Positions 43,596-53,635 of a DNA stretch of 64,000 nucleotides are shown piece by piece. The position numbers were made by a program, and so were the translations under genes. The notes below the pieces were generated by a model. The model made no database searches. It had not been told where the DNA came from and saw nothing but the letters and a program-made list of their open reading frames with translations. The stretch comes from Mesorhizobium sp. CA8 (GTDB lineage: Bacteria; Pseudomonadota; Alphaproteobacteria; Rhizobiales; Rhizobiaceae), in NCBI RefSeq assembly GCF_020164955.1, contig NZ_JAIUHG010000008.1, forward strand, positions 1-64,000. The letters are read 5' to 3'. Each line of letters begins with the position of its first letter. The stretch's first letter is position 1.

Positions 43596-44012
43596 GGCTT
43601 CTTCCTCCAGCCCGGCCCCTCTTGCCCGGCCAATAATAGCACGCTTCGAGATTGGGAGTGAGTCGCGGCAACATCGTGGCCAAGGTTTCTTAGCCGGGCA
43701 CACCGGTTGCTGTGCTTCCTTACTTGCGGCTGGCCGCTGTTTTGCCGGCCTCGTTATATTCTTGCCGAACGAGCGCTGCGCTGATACGCATTAGCAGCGC
43801 GGAATTTTTCTGAGTCTGCATTGACTTGAGCCCAGAAAAGCGCCGCGCGTTCTGTCCGAGACCAGCACCTCCGACGTGGTGGCAACCGGGTTACGAAAGG
43901 GTTCTGGTCGAAAAAGAAGCAGGGCAGGTCCCGCATTCAAACCGGGGCAGGCTCATCAACGCTCTGGAACTCTGAAGCCATTGCCCCCATGGCCTTCGGA
44001 AGAGCATGAACC
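43596..44012. other. Intergenic, possible 33-aa open frame
   Basis: 417 bp with no recognised gene. A short minus-strand frame (43720-43821) reads MQTQKNSALLMRISAALVRQ and continues to KTAASRK; it lacks a clear ribosome site and may be chance or a remnant. Confidence 0.3.
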
Positions 44013-44384
44013 ATGGGGAAATCGATGGTGACCAAGAAACTTACCGCCAACGCAGAAAGCGCGGCAGCCTTTCTTGCGGTGATGGGCAACGAGAAGCGTT
44101 TGCTCATCATGAACTACCTCGCCGAGGGCGAACTCTCTGTCGGCGTGCTCGCCGACAAGGTCGAACTCAGCCAGTCAGCGCTGTCGCAACACCTGGCCAA
44201 ACTGCGCAGGTTTGGCCTGGTCGAAACCCGCCGCGATCGTCAGATGGTTTATTATTCCTGCAAGTCGTCGGCAGCGCGCGAGCTTCTGACACTGCTCGAT
44301 GGCCTGCTGACGACGGACAAGCCGCTTGCCGGACCGGCAAGGCAGGCTTTGGTCGAGAGGATGCGGCGGCCGCAGGCTGCCTGA
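44013..44384 (+). CDS. ArsR-family regulator, NolR-like, 123 aa
   Basis: Winged-helix repressor: AAAFLAVMGNEKRLLIMNYL, AEGELSVGVLADKVELSQSA, LSQHLAKLRRFGLVETRRDR, QMVYYSC. It lacks the ELCVCDL-type metal cysteines of ArsR, as in NolR and BigR/HlyU-type members. NolR represses nodulation and core genes in Sinorhizobium, and this similarity is from memory. Start ATG 44013; ATG 44025 with GGGGA before it is an alternative. A single gene. Confidence 0.85.
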   Translation: MGKSMVTKKLTANAESAAAFLAVMGNEKRLLIMNYLAEGELSVGVLADKVELSQSALSQHLAKLRRFGLVETRRDRQMVYYSCKSSAARELLTLLDGLLTTDKPLAGPARQALVERMRRPQAA

Positions 44385-44942
44385 GCTGCTTGCCACGCAC
44401 GGACGGGGCCAGGGGCCTTCGTCCGGCGCGGCGCCTCGACGGCGCAGACTGACATATAAGCGGGCCGCATCGCGACGCCGCCCACGTTTCGTTGAACCGC
44501 CGCTCTTGCCATGCCGCTCGCCGGGGGTTCATCACGTTTGTTTGAGAGACGATGCTTCGAAGCCCGATATTCGCTGCAAGTCGCTGATAGTAATTGGTTC
44601 TCTTGTATGAGCGGGACCCGGCTCAGCCGAAGCTTACAGATTTGTAAGTCGCCTCGCCGGGCGCTGTTGGCTAAATTCCAAGTCGATCCACACCCCCGGA
44701 TCATGACGGCGCCGAACTTCCACTTCGGCTCCGTAAGAGGCTCGCCGCTCCCGGCGGGCCTCTTTCGTTTTGGGTTGCGTGGCTTGCTGCGTTCACCGCG
44801 GGCGTCACCGGCTTGGTGTCGTGGGAAGCGGCGGGGCAGGTGGTGATAACCGGCACCTGTTAAGCCGATAGAAGTCGAGCCCGGCGACGAAGTCACCGGT
44901 GATCCCGGCAGGTTCGGTCGCGTCTCGGTCAGGTTTGCCCGA
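44385..44942. other. Intergenic, no gene recognised
   Basis: 558 bp between the ArsR gene and the 3' end of the transporter operon. Only a short inverted repeat CTTACA-GATT-TGTAAG (around 44633-44648) and a run of mixed composition are seen. Open frames on both strands look non-coding. Confidence 0.4.
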
Positions 44943-45752
44943 TCAGGGTTTCGCGGGACGCTGCCTCGTGATGAAGCTGCGCACCGCAAGCACCAGCACG
45001 GTGATGATGATCAGGATCACCGAGAGGGCCGCGATCGCCGGATCGATGTTGTCGCGCAGGCCCATCCACATCAGCCGCGGCAGGGTGATGGCGTTGACCG
45101 AAGTAATGAACAGCGTCACGCCGATTTCTTCCCACGAAAGCACGAACGACAGCAGCGCCGCGGTGACGATGCCGAACTTGATGTTGGGCATGATGACGCG
45201 CGTCGCGCGTTCCCACACGGTTGCGCCAAGGCCGCGCGCGGCAAGGTCGATGCGCCGGTCGAGCTGGCTGAGCGACACCAGCATCAGCACCGTAGCGAAA
45301 GGCACGGTCATCACTGAATGCGCCATGGCCACGCCCAGCCAGGTGTCGTAGCCGAAGAACGATGTGAGGCCGGAGACCGAGGTGAGCAGGAAATAGAGCG
45401 TCACCGCCGAGACCACCGGCGGTACCACCATCGGCAGCAGCACGAAGCCGACGAGCGCAGCGGTGAAGCGCGGCTGGAACATCCACACGCCGAGGCTGAA
45501 GGTGAGCGCCAACGCCGTCGAGAGGATGCTGCTGACGATGCCGATCCTGAGCGACAGCAGGATCGAGTCCAGCCAGCGTGGATCCTCGATCAGGGAGCGG
45601 TAATGGCGCAGCGACAGTTCACCCGTCGGCATAGCCAGCATGCGGCTCGGCGTAAGCGACACCGGGATGACGGCAAGCAGCGGCATCAACAGGAACAGCG
45701 CCACCAGCACGGCGAGGATGAGCGAGACGGGGCCGGGGCGATAGGTCGGCAT
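44943..45752 (-). CDS. ABC transporter permease, spermidine/putrescine (PotC) type, 269 aa
   Basis: Six membrane segments, with the EAA motif region DLAARGLGATVWERATRVIMPNI preceded by a VMTVPFATVLMLV helix. It is the last gene of a four-gene PotABCD-like operon transcribed leftward. It pairs with the permease at 45756, whose stop is only 3 bp upstream. The substrate is probably a polyamine or another small cation. Confidence 0.9.
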   Translation of the reverse strand: MPTYRPGPVSLILAVLVALFLLMPLLAVIPVSLTPSRMLAMPTGELSLRHYRSLIEDPRWLDSILLSLRIGIVSSILSTALALTFSLGVWMFQPRFTAALVGFVLLPMVVPPVVSAVTLYFLLTSVSGLTSFFGYDTWLGVAMAHSVMTVPFATVLMLVSLSQLDRRIDLAARGLGATVWERATRVIMPNIKFGIVTAALLSFVLSWEEIGVTLFITSVNAITLPRLMWMGLRDNIDPAIAALSVILIIITVLVLAVRSFITRQRPAKP

Positions 45753-45755
45753 TGG

Positions 45756-46589
45756 CTACACCAATTGCTTCGGTCTGACGTAGCGGAACACAAGCGCCAT
45801 CAGCGCGCCGACGAACACCACCAGCACGACGCTGATCGCTGCGCCCAGCCCCCAATCCGGGCTCTGGAAGATGCGCAGGTAAATGAGCTCCGCGATCATC
45901 ACGCTGCGGCCGCCGCCGAGGATTGCCGGCGTGACGAAGAAGCCGAGCGAGAAGACGAAGGTGATCAGCGCCGAGCCGATGATGCCGGAGCGCGTCATCG
46001 GCACGAACACCGTCCAGAAGGTGCGCATGCGGCTGGAGCCAAGCCCGCGCGCCGCAAGCAGCACGCGCTCGTCCAGGCTGCGCATGGCGGAAGCCAGCGG
46101 GAACACCGCGAAGGGGATCAAAAAATGCGACATGCCGACGATGACGCCGAACTCGTTGCGCACCAAAGTCAGCGGCTCGGAGATGAAGCCGATCGATTGC
46201 AGCCAGGTGTTGATCAGGCCGCGGTTGGAGAGCAGCGCCACCCAGCCGAAGGCGCGCGTCAGCACCGAGATCCAGAATGGCACCAGGATACAGAACTCGG
46301 CAAGCACACGCTGCACCGGGCTGCCGCGCACCCACACCACGGTGATGGCATAGGCGGCGGTGACCGAGACCACGGTGACGATCGCCGCGATGCGCAGCGT
46401 GCGGATGAACACCGACTGCACCAGGTCGTCGGTGAGCAAGGCGTGGTACTGGCCAAGCCCGGGGGTGGGGAGCGTAAAACTCCACTTCACCACGCCGAGA
46501 AAGGGCCAGGCATAGGCAAGCACGAGGAACAGGAGCAGCGGCGCCATCAACAGCGCCGCGCCCGTCCTGTCGGAGAGGGTGCCTCTCAT
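45756..46589 (-). CDS. ABC transporter permease, spermidine/putrescine (PotB) type, 277 aa
   Basis: Start ATG 46589 (MRGTLSDRTGAALL). An N-terminal helix followed by a periplasmic loop, then the core permease with the EAA loop VLLAARGLGSSRMRTFWTVFVPM. Typical PotB/HisM topology. It lies between the binding-protein gene and the PotC-type permease gene. Confidence 0.9.
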   Translation of the reverse strand: MRGTLSDRTGAALLMAPLLLFLVLAYAWPFLGVVKWSFTLPTPGLGQYHALLTDDLVQSVFIRTLRIAAIVTVVSVTAAYAITVVWVRGSPVQRVLAEFCILVPFWISVLTRAFGWVALLSNRGLINTWLQSIGFISEPLTLVRNEFGVIVGMSHFLIPFAVFPLASAMRSLDERVLLAARGLGSSRMRTFWTVFVPMTRSGIIGSALITFVFSLGFFVTPAILGGGRSVMIAELIYLRIFQSPDWGLGAAISVVLVVFVGALMALVFRYVRPKQLV

Positions 46590-46611
46590 CGCCAAGCAGT
46601 TCTCGGCCCGA

Positions 46612-47724
46612 TCAGGCCGAGATAATCTTGGTGTATTCGTCGAGTGCTGCGCCGTAATTCTTGGCGTACCACTCCATGTCGAGCGGGATCTGCTTGGCCA
46701 TGTTCGCCGGATCGACAGGGTTGATGCGCTTCTTGTCGGCCGGGATCAGCGCGTCGGCCGCCGGGTTCGCCGGGCCTTGGCCGAGCTTCTCGAACATCAC
46801 CAGTTCCTTTTGCGGATCCTGGGTGCTGGCGATGAACTTCATCGCCGCGTCCTTGCCGCCGGGATTGTTCTTCAGCACGGCGAGTGCGCCGGGCGAGATC
46901 AGGCCCTGGTCCCAGATGAACTTGATCTGACCGCCGGAGTCCTGCTCGATCAGCGAGGCGCGGGTCGACCACACGATCGCCATCGAAGCCTCGCCGTTGA
47001 GCAATACGCTCTGGCTCTCGGCGCCGCCGCCCCAATAGGAGACGACGTTTTCCTTGAAGGCGGCGATCTTGTCATGCGCGCGCTTCAGGTCGAGCGGGTA
47101 GAGCGAGCCAGGCGCCACGCCGTCGGCCAGAAGCGCCGCTTCCCAGCTCGACACGCCCCATTTGTAGAGCGAGCGCTTGCCAGGGAATTTCTTGACGTCG
47201 AAGAAATCGGCCATGCCGGTCGGCGCGTTGGAGCCGAATTTCTGCGAGTCGTAGGCGATCACATAGGAGAAGAAGTAGGTCGAGGCGGCATATTCCCAAC
47301 CGAAGCCCGGCCGCATCTTGCTCTTGTCGACGATCTTATAGTCGATTGGCTCGAGCATGCCCTGGCCGCCGAGCGTGATGGCAGAGAACGGATCGACGTC
47401 GACCAGGTCCCAGGTCGGCGCGCCGCTCTTGAACTGCGCGGCGATCGCGCCTTCGGTCGGGCCCGAGCCGTCCATCTTGACCGGGATCCCTGTTTCCTTG
47501 GTGAAGGCCTGGCCGTAAGCGGCGTCGTAAGCCGTGATGGCGTCGCCGCCCCAATTCACCAGCACCAGCCCCTTGGTCTCGGCTCGAGCGCCGGTCGAGC
47601 GCAAAAGCATCGGCGTGCCGGCGAGCACGAGGCCCGCAAGCTGCGCGAACTGCCGGCGCGAGATCTCGCCGCGCTTGGTCCGCTCGGCGAGGGATTCGAT
47701 TGTCTGTTTCTTCGTATCGTTCAT
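46612..47724 (-). CDS. ABC transporter substrate-binding protein, PotD type, 370 aa
   Basis: The N terminus has a twin-arginine-like signal (ISRRQFAQLAGLVLAGTPML, cleavage near ARA-ETKG), so Tat export is possible. The mature protein has the type 2 periplasmic-binding fold: LVLVNWGGDAITAYDAAYGQ, TWDLVDVDPFSAIT and NGEASMAIVWSTRA. It resembles polyamine-binding proteins. First in position after the ATPase gene and transcribed with the permeases. Confidence 0.9.
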   Translation of the reverse strand: MNDTKKQTIESLAERTKRGEISRRQFAQLAGLVLAGTPMLLRSTGARAETKGLVLVNWGGDAITAYDAAYGQAFTKETGIPVKMDGSGPTEGAIAAQFKSGAPTWDLVDVDPFSAITLGGQGMLEPIDYKIVDKSKMRPGFGWEYAASTYFFSYVIAYDSQKFGSNAPTGMADFFDVKKFPGKRSLYKWGVSSWEAALLADGVAPGSLYPLDLKRAHDKIAAFKENVVSYWGGGAESQSVLLNGEASMAIVWSTRASLIEQDSGGQIKFIWDQGLISPGALAVLKNNPGGKDAAMKFIASTQDPQKELVMFEKLGQGPANPAADALIPADKKRINPVDPANMAKQIPLDMEWYAKNYGAALDEYTKIISA

Positions 47725-47796
47725 GTCAGTTCCCCTTGTTGTCGTTGATTTGAACCGGAAGCCAGCGCGGCGATTTCGGGCCGCGGCGGCGGGTGC

Positions 47797-48891
47797 TTAC
47801 TGTCCTCCGTCCGGAAGGAGGAAACCCTTCTCCGCCGGCCAGGTCAGCCAGACGGAATTGCCTTTGCTCAGCGCCGCGGCCGCGACCTCGTTCGGCACCG
47901 AGACGGTGACCTTGGCGCCCTGGCGGGTGGTGAGATCGAGCTTAGTCGCGGCACCGAGATAGGTCGAGGCGACAGCGGTCGCCGCGATGCCGTTCTCGTT
48001 GACCGACGCTTCCGGCGCGATCGACATATCCTCGGGACGGATGGCGAGGATCGCGTCGCCTTTGATCGCCTCGGCCTTGCAACGCATGTTGACCGCGCGG
48101 TCCTCGCAGAGCCCGGTGGCGCCATTGTCGGCGGGGCGCACGCCCTTCACCGGCAGCATGTTGATCTCGCCGAGAAACTCGGCGACGAAGCGGTTGGCGG
48201 GCCGGTCATAAACCTCGTCGGGCCTGCCCACCTGCAAGAGCTTACCGTGATTGAAGATGGCGACGCGCGACGACAGCGCCAGCGCCTCGCTCTGGTCGTG
48301 CGTAACGAAGACGAAGGTTGTGCCGGTCTCCTGGTGCAGCCGCTTCATCTCGGCCTGCATCTGGCCGCGCAGGCTCTTGTCCAGCGCCGAGAACGGCTCG
48401 TCGAGCAACAGCACCCCCGGCTCGAACACCAGCGCGCGAGCCAGCGCCACGCGCTGCTGCTGGCCACCCGAAAGCTGCGCCGGCAGCTTCTTCTCGTGGC
48501 CCCTGAGACCGACGCGTTCGATCATCTCGCCGACACGGCTTTTGATCTCTGCGGCGGATTTCTTGCGCACCTTGAGCGGGAAGGCGATGTTCTGTTCCAC
48601 GCTCATATGCGGGAACAAAGCATAGCCCTGGAACACCATGCCGGCGGCGCGCTGCTCGGCCGGCCGGTTGGTGATGTCGACGCCGTCGCTGAAAAGCTTG
48701 CCTTCGCTCGGCTGCACGAAGCCGGCGAGGATCATCAGGAAGGTGGTCTTGCCAGAGCCGGATGGTCCGAGCAGCGTCAGGAACTCGCCGCGGCCGATAT
48801 CGAGCGTGAGATTATCGAGCGCCCGGAACGAGCCGAAGCTCTTGCCGATCCCGTTCGCCTTGATCTCTGCGGCCCGGCCGGGTTGCTGCAT
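47797..48891 (-). CDS. ABC transporter ATP-binding protein, PotA type, 364 aa
   Basis: Start ATG 48891 (MQQPGRAAEIKANGIG). Walker A LGPSGSGKTT (41-50), signature LSGGQQQRVALARAL, Walker B VLLLDEPFSALDKSLR, H-loop FVTHDQSEA, and a C-terminal TOBE domain (AILAIRPEDMSIAPEA). The full set of PotABCD-type parts is present: ATPase, binding protein, two permeases. It is the first gene of the operon. Confidence 0.92.
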   Translation of the reverse strand: MQQPGRAAEIKANGIGKSFGSFRALDNLTLDIGRGEFLTLLGPSGSGKTTFLMILAGFVQPSEGKLFSDGVDITNRPAEQRAAGMVFQGYALFPHMSVEQNIAFPLKVRKKSAAEIKSRVGEMIERVGLRGHEKKLPAQLSGGQQQRVALARALVFEPGVLLLDEPFSALDKSLRGQMQAEMKRLHQETGTTFVFVTHDQSEALALSSRVAIFNHGKLLQVGRPDEVYDRPANRFVAEFLGEINMLPVKGVRPADNGATGLCEDRAVNMRCKAEAIKGDAILAIRPEDMSIAPEASVNENGIAATAVASTYLGAATKLDLTTRQGAKVTVSVPNEVAAAALSKGNSVWLTWPAEKGFLLPDGGQ

Positions 48892-49126
48892 CCTGCTTCT
48901 ATCCTCACCGTCAAGCCAAATCGTAGGCACGGCTGCGGCTCACCGCAACCGAATAGTTTTCGTCTGACCGGCAAATTTGATTCACGTGTGGCGAGGTTGG
49001 GGCGGATGTCCGCGGCGGGTATCGCATCGAGTTTGCGCATTTTTACAATCGGTTTCCGCCATCCCGCGTAGGTTGATAAATCACAGCACACCATGAGACG
49101 AAACGCCGCCAACAGGAGACTTTTTC

Positions 49127-50242
49127 ATGGCCCCGATGCCCTTCAACGTCATCATCTCTGAATCGCAACTAGCCGACCTCAAGTTCCGGCTTGAGCATAC
49201 TCGCTGGCCGGATGAACCTGCTGATGTTGGCTGGATGCTCGGTACGAACCTCGCCTACATGAAAAAGCTGACCGACCACTGGATCAACGGTTATGACTGG
49301 CGCAAGGCCGAGGCAGCCATAAACGCCCTGCACAATTTCAAGGTCGGCATCGATGGTATCGAGCTCCACTTCGTGCATCATCCTTCAAAGAAAAAGGATG
49401 CGACGCCGCTGCTTTTGCTGCATGGCTGGCCAGACTCCTTCTACCGCTACCATAAGGTGATCGAGCCGCTTTCCGACGATTTTCACGTTGTGGTGCCGTC
49501 GATCCCGGGGAGCGGCTTCTCCGGAAGGACCGCGCTGGCGATGGACAAGGTCGGTGACCTCCTTGCAACGCTCATGACGGATGTCCTCGGATATGGAAAA
49601 TTCATCGCCGCCGGCGGCGATACAGGCTCCGTGATCGCCATGTCGCTGGCGCAGCGGCATGCGGAAAAGCTCCTGGGCTATCACGTGACTGATGTTGGAT
49701 ATCCTGACCACACCACCGATTTCGCGTTGCTGAGCCCGCCCGAGCAAGCCTACGCAGGTGCAATTCAGCGATGGTTCTTCAGCCATGGCGCGTTCAATCT
49801 GGTGCAGGCCACCAAACCGCAAAGTCTGGCTTTCGCCATGAACGACTCGCCAGTCGGCCTTGCCGCATGGATCATGAGCTTCATGGCCGGTATGGGGCTT
49901 GGAGACGATGCGGACGCGCGGTTTGGGCGTGACGAATTGCTGACCAACATCATGATCTACTGGCTGACCGAAACGGCGGCTTCGTCGTTTCGCATCTACA
50001 ACCAGAACGCCATGCAGCAGCCGACGATCAGGGGGGCGGACACGAAGGTTCCGGTCGCCGTGGCGACTGAGGCGCCGATCCCGGGCGGCGTGCGGCTCCC
50101 GCGCGAATGGGCTGACCGCCAGACCTCCGGCAATGTGGTCCAGTTTCACGATATGGAGACCGCCGGCCATTTCGCGGCTTGGGAGGACCCCGCCTTTTAT
50201 GTCGACGACATCAGGCGGTTTGCGGCACTTGTGACCAAATGA
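49127..50242 (+). CDS. Epoxide hydrolase family protein (EHN domain), 371 aa
   Basis: N-terminal EHN domain (PFNVIISESQLADLKFRLEH TRWPDEP) then an alpha/beta-hydrolase core with HGWP (99-102) and nucleophile D165 in GGDTGS. The catalytic histidine is in DMETAGHFAAWEDP. It hydrolyses epoxides to diols, acting in the cytosol; the substrate may be juvenile-hormone-like or aromatic epoxides. AGGAG 9-15 nt upstream supports ATG 49127. Convergent with the AraC gene. Confidence 0.9.
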   Translation: MAPMPFNVIISESQLADLKFRLEHTRWPDEPADVGWMLGTNLAYMKKLTDHWINGYDWRKAEAAINALHNFKVGIDGIELHFVHHPSKKKDATPLLLLHGWPDSFYRYHKVIEPLSDDFHVVVPSIPGSGFSGRTALAMDKVGDLLATLMTDVLGYGKFIAAGGDTGSVIAMSLAQRHAEKLLGYHVTDVGYPDHTTDFALLSPPEQAYAGAIQRWFFSHGAFNLVQATKPQSLAFAMNDSPVGLAAWIMSFMAGMGLGDDADARFGRDELLTNIMIYWLTETAASSFRIYNQNAMQQPTIRGADTKVPVAVATEAPIPGGVRLPREWADRQTSGNVVQFHDMETAGHFAAWEDPAFYVDDIRRFAALVTK

Positions 50243-50292
50243 TCCATGTTTGGTGCTGATGAACACCGGGCAAGCTTATCTTGTCCCGGTGT

Positions 50293-50967
50293 TCAGATCT
50301 TGTGGACCGAGTCGAGATTCGAAGGCAGGTGCCCCATGATCTTCTTGATGGATTTGATCATATGCGGTTGGTCGCTGTAGCCGAGATCGGCCGCGACAGC
50401 GGCTGAATTCTCGCCCCGTTTCAACCGCCGTACAGCTTCCTGTGCCCGCCTTATCAGCTGAAAATCCTTTTGGGTGATGCCGGTCGTCTTCTTGAAATGT
50501 TGCTGTACCGACCGTCTTGAGGCGGCTTTCGGCTTCGGGGTGAATGCTTTGGCGACCAGATCGTCAGATTGCAGCAGATTTGCCTCGACCATCCTCTCGG
50601 TAAGCTGTTCGGCATTGCCGAAGCTCGGCAGCGGGAGTTCGACGCCATCAAGCAGGAAAACCCCGCCCTCAACCGGCAGCAACCGTATCGCAGCGCCGGT
50701 TCTGATCTCCTCGTCCTTGGTCAGATGGACATGGGCGGCAAATGATATGACCACCGAATGTTCACCGGCCAGGTAAGGAACATCTACCGGCTCGGTTGCT
50801 TGTCCGCTCAGGAAGACCGTCGGTCGCCCGTCGGGAGAGACACTCAGGATCAGATCCCAGGAGCCGTCGGGAGTCGATCTGTAGATCCCATCCTCCAGGC
50901 AGACCGTCTGCCAGACCCTGTCGATCCAGGGATGGGGTGACGAACGATGCATATGTCTTTGGGTCAT
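50293..50967 (-). CDS. AraC-family transcriptional regulator, 224 aa
   Basis: The N-terminal ligand-type domain of about 125 residues (WQTVCLEDGIYRSTPDGSWD) is followed by a C-terminal AraC domain: QQHFKKTTGITQKDFQLIRR, AQEAVRRLKRGENSAAVAAD and LGYSDQPHMIKSIKK. Recognised by the helix pair and the GYSDQPHM motif. It could regulate the neighbouring epoxide hydrolase gene, but the orientation is convergent. Confidence 0.85.
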   Translation of the reverse strand: MTQRHMHRSSPHPWIDRVWQTVCLEDGIYRSTPDGSWDLILSVSPDGRPTVFLSGQATEPVDVPYLAGEHSVVISFAAHVHLTKDEEIRTGAAIRLLPVEGGVFLLDGVELPLPSFGNAEQLTERMVEANLLQSDDLVAKAFTPKPKAASRRSVQQHFKKTTGITQKDFQLIRRAQEAVRRLKRGENSAAVAADLGYSDQPHMIKSIKKIMGHLPSNLDSVHKI

Positions 50968-51029
50968 GCCTCACCGGCGTGTTGAAATACAATCGAGCCG
51001 ACGTTCAGTCTGCATCCATGGCAAGCGCC

Positions 51030-51926
51030 TCAATACGTCGCCAGCCTGTTCTCCGACAGCTTCGCCCTCAGCCAGTCGCTGAATGCATTGAGCACCGGGT
51101 GTCCGGCCTTGGCGTGCTCGAAGACCAGGAAATAGGCGCGCGGCGAGGGCACGGTTGCTTCGAACGGTTTGACCAGCCGGCCCTCGCCCAGCGCCCGGCG
51201 TCCAGTCAGTTCGTCGCCGAGCGCAATTCCCTGGCCGGCAATCGCCGCCGAAAAGACGAGGTTCATATCGGAAAAGAAGATCCCGCCCTCGGTGTCGGGA
51301 TTTTCCACTTTGGACAACGCCAGCCAGCGCGCCCAGTCCTCGGTGTCGCTGAGATGCAGCAGGTTGGCGCGCAGCACATCGGCTGGTTTGGAAAATCCGC
51401 CGACCTTGTTGAGCAGCGTCGGGCTGCAGAGCGGCGTGAAGGAGACTTCGCACAGCAGTTCCACCGCCCGGTTCGGCCAATTGCCGACGCCGAAGGCGAT
51501 AAAGGCGTCGGCCTCCGGATTGCTGACATCGTCGAGCCGCCGTGGCGTCAGCACGGAGAGCGCAACGTCCGGATACATCTGCTGGAACTCGCCTATATGG
51601 GTACACAGGAACATCGAGGCGAAGCCGGGCGGGCAGGAGATGGCGAAGGAGCCGCCGACACCGGCGCCGCCGCCCTGCGTCACCGCATCGCCCAGCACTG
51701 TCAGCGCCTTCCTGACGTCGGCCGCGTAGCGCTGGCCGCGGGGCGTCAGCGCGACGCCCTTGCCGATGCGCTGCAGAAGATCGAAGCCGAGGTCGCGTTC
51801 GAGCAGTCTCAACTGATGCGAAACCGCGCTGCGGGTGAGGTGAAGTTCGTCGGCGGCGCGCCAGACGCTGCCGTGACGGGCAAAACTGTCGAGGGCGCGC
51901 AGCGCCTGCGTGGAAGGTATTCGCAA
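51030..51926 (-). CDS. LysR-family transcriptional regulator, 298 aa
   Basis: GcvA-like: PSTQALRALDSFARHGSVWR, AADELHLTRSAVSHQLRLLE at the N terminus, then an effector-binding domain. It is divergent from the amidohydrolase gene, 82 bp apart, so it probably controls that gene and the amidinotransferase. Confidence 0.9.
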   Translation of the reverse strand: MRIPSTQALRALDSFARHGSVWRAADELHLTRSAVSHQLRLLERDLGFDLLQRIGKGVALTPRGQRYAADVRKALTVLGDAVTQGGGAGVGGSFAISCPPGFASMFLCTHIGEFQQMYPDVALSVLTPRRLDDVSNPEADAFIAFGVGNWPNRAVELLCEVSFTPLCSPTLLNKVGGFSKPADVLRANLLHLSDTEDWARWLALSKVENPDTEGGIFFSDMNLVFSAAIAGQGIALGDELTGRRALGEGRLVKPFEATVPSPRAYFLVFEHAKAGHPVLNAFSDWLRAKLSENRLATY

Positions 51927-52008
51927 GAGGCCTCAGGTGAACCGAATTTGCACGAGCCGGAAAAACATATCACTTTTTGATGAGGCGCTTCACTGCTTTC
52001 TTTGAGGC

Positions 52009-53604
52009 ATGGACAAACCGGTGACGACCTCGGCGCAAGAAACCGCGCTTGCCTGCATCGACAGCATCCAGCCGCTGCTCTCGGCCTGGACCCGCACCAT
52101 CTTCGACTTTGGCGAAACCGCCTGGCGCGAGTACCAGTCGGCAGCCTGGTATGTGGACCGGCTGAAGCGCGAAGGCTTTTCGGTTGAGGAAGGTTCCGGC
52201 GGCATGCCCACGGCCTTCTGCGCCCATTGGACCAATGGCGACGGCCCGGTGATCGGCATGTATGGCGAGTACGATGCCGTGCCCGGCAATTGCCAAGATG
52301 CCGCGACGGTGAAGCGGCCGCGCCCGGGTCTCGGTGTCGAGGCCGGCGGCCACACCGATCCACATTCGGGCCTTGGCATCGGCAGCCTCGGCGGCCTTTT
52401 GGCCACCAAGGCGGCGATGCTGGAGCACGGGATTACGGGCGCGCTGCGCTTCACCGGCGAGCCGGCGGAGAAGGTGAGGGGGTCGAAGCCGATCCATGCG
52501 GCCAAGGGCTATTATGACGGCCTCGCCGGCATGATCTCCTTCCATCCCTTCTACATGCTGCCGCTTTGCAACACCGCGCGCTGGGACACGCATTGCGGCG
52601 CCGCCTATTCGATGATCTACCGCTTTGTCTGCGAGGATCCGGAGAACTGGACCCGCGCGGCAAGCGACGCAGCACCCATCCCGCAAGCGCATTCGGCGGT
52701 CCGGGCGCCCGGCGCCAACGACGCGCTGGTGATGATGTACATGGCCTCCAAGGCGCTGCGCGATTCCATGCTGACGCATCAGGGCGGCTGGTCGATCAGC
52801 GAGGCGATCCTGACGGCGGGGCAGGCGACCGCCGACAACCTGCCGGCGGGATTGGCCGAGATCCAGTACATGATCCGCGTGCCGACCATTGCCATGGCCG
52901 AGCAGGTGATGACCGTGCTTGACCGCAACGCGGAGGCGGCTGCCAAGATGAGCGGCTGCCGCTACGAGCGCCACTGGGTGTCGAAGTCGCGGCCGGGGCT
53001 GGCCAATCACGCCATGGCCGACATCACCTGTCAGGCGCTTTCCATCGTCGGCGCGCCGCGTTGGAACGAAGAGGCGAGGGCGATCGCCCGCGAGGTCCAG
53101 GTCAATGCCGGCGGCGAGGCGACGGAGAACCCGTTCATCGACGAGCTGGAGCGTCTGATTTCGCCGCAAGAGGCCGAGGCGATCCTGCGCCGCGACCTGC
53201 CGCCCTCGCAGGTGAACTCCACATCCGACGATTACACCGACATGAGCTGGCATGCGCCGACATCGCGCTTCTATGTCGCCCGTCCGGCGCTGCGCGCGGC
53301 CAACGGCCATGCTTATCCGGCCTGGGTGATGAACGCGCTGGGCGGCATTCCGGCGACCATCGACCCGATGGTCACCTGCGCCGCGAAGACGGTTGCGCTC
53401 ACCGCCCTGCGCTTGCTCGAGGACAAGACCGCGCGTGACGCCGCGATGGACGAATTCGTCAAGCGAACCGGCGGCGGCGTCGGCGGCTCGAACTGGATCG
53501 CGCCGCTCTGCGACTACGAACCGCCGATCAACTTCCGCTGGCCCGAATATGTCACCACGCCGCGCGGGCGCGACTGGTGGATCCCGGCCGCTTCCACCGC
53601 ATGA
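52009..53604 (+). CDS. M20-family amidohydrolase (AbgB-like), 531 aa
   Basis: Metallo-aminoacylase family: MYGEYDAVPG carries metal/catalytic Glu-Asp residues, and GGHTDPHSGLGIGSLGG, GEPAEKVRGSKPIHAAKGYY and MISFHPFYML are typical of AbgB (p-aminobenzoyl-glutamate utilisation) relatives. Cytoplasmic; hydrolyses an amide or N-acyl amino acid. The substrate is unknown, although it is adjacent to an amidinotransferase-family gene, suggesting guanidino or acyl-amino-acid catabolism. ATG 52009. Confidence 0.87.
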   Translation: MDKPVTTSAQETALACIDSIQPLLSAWTRTIFDFGETAWREYQSAAWYVDRLKREGFSVEEGSGGMPTAFCAHWTNGDGPVIGMYGEYDAVPGNCQDAATVKRPRPGLGVEAGGHTDPHSGLGIGSLGGLLATKAAMLEHGITGALRFTGEPAEKVRGSKPIHAAKGYYDGLAGMISFHPFYMLPLCNTARWDTHCGAAYSMIYRFVCEDPENWTRAASDAAPIPQAHSAVRAPGANDALVMMYMASKALRDSMLTHQGGWSISEAILTAGQATADNLPAGLAEIQYMIRVPTIAMAEQVMTVLDRNAEAAAKMSGCRYERHWVSKSRPGLANHAMADITCQALSIVGAPRWNEEARAIAREVQVNAGGEATENPFIDELERLISPQEAEAILRRDLPPSQVNSTSDDYTDMSWHAPTSRFYVARPALRAANGHAYPAWVMNALGGIPATIDPMVTCAAKTVALTALRLLEDKTARDAAMDEFVKRTGGGVGGSNWIAPLCDYEPPINFRWPEYVTTPRGRDWWIPAASTA

Positions 53605-53635
53605 CCATCAACAGAACAATCCAGAGGAGAACACT

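Noticed and set aside
45318..46625. 435-aa plus-strand His/Asp/Arg-rich frame opposite the permeases
   Set aside because: Antisense shadow of membrane-protein genes, with strongly biased composition.
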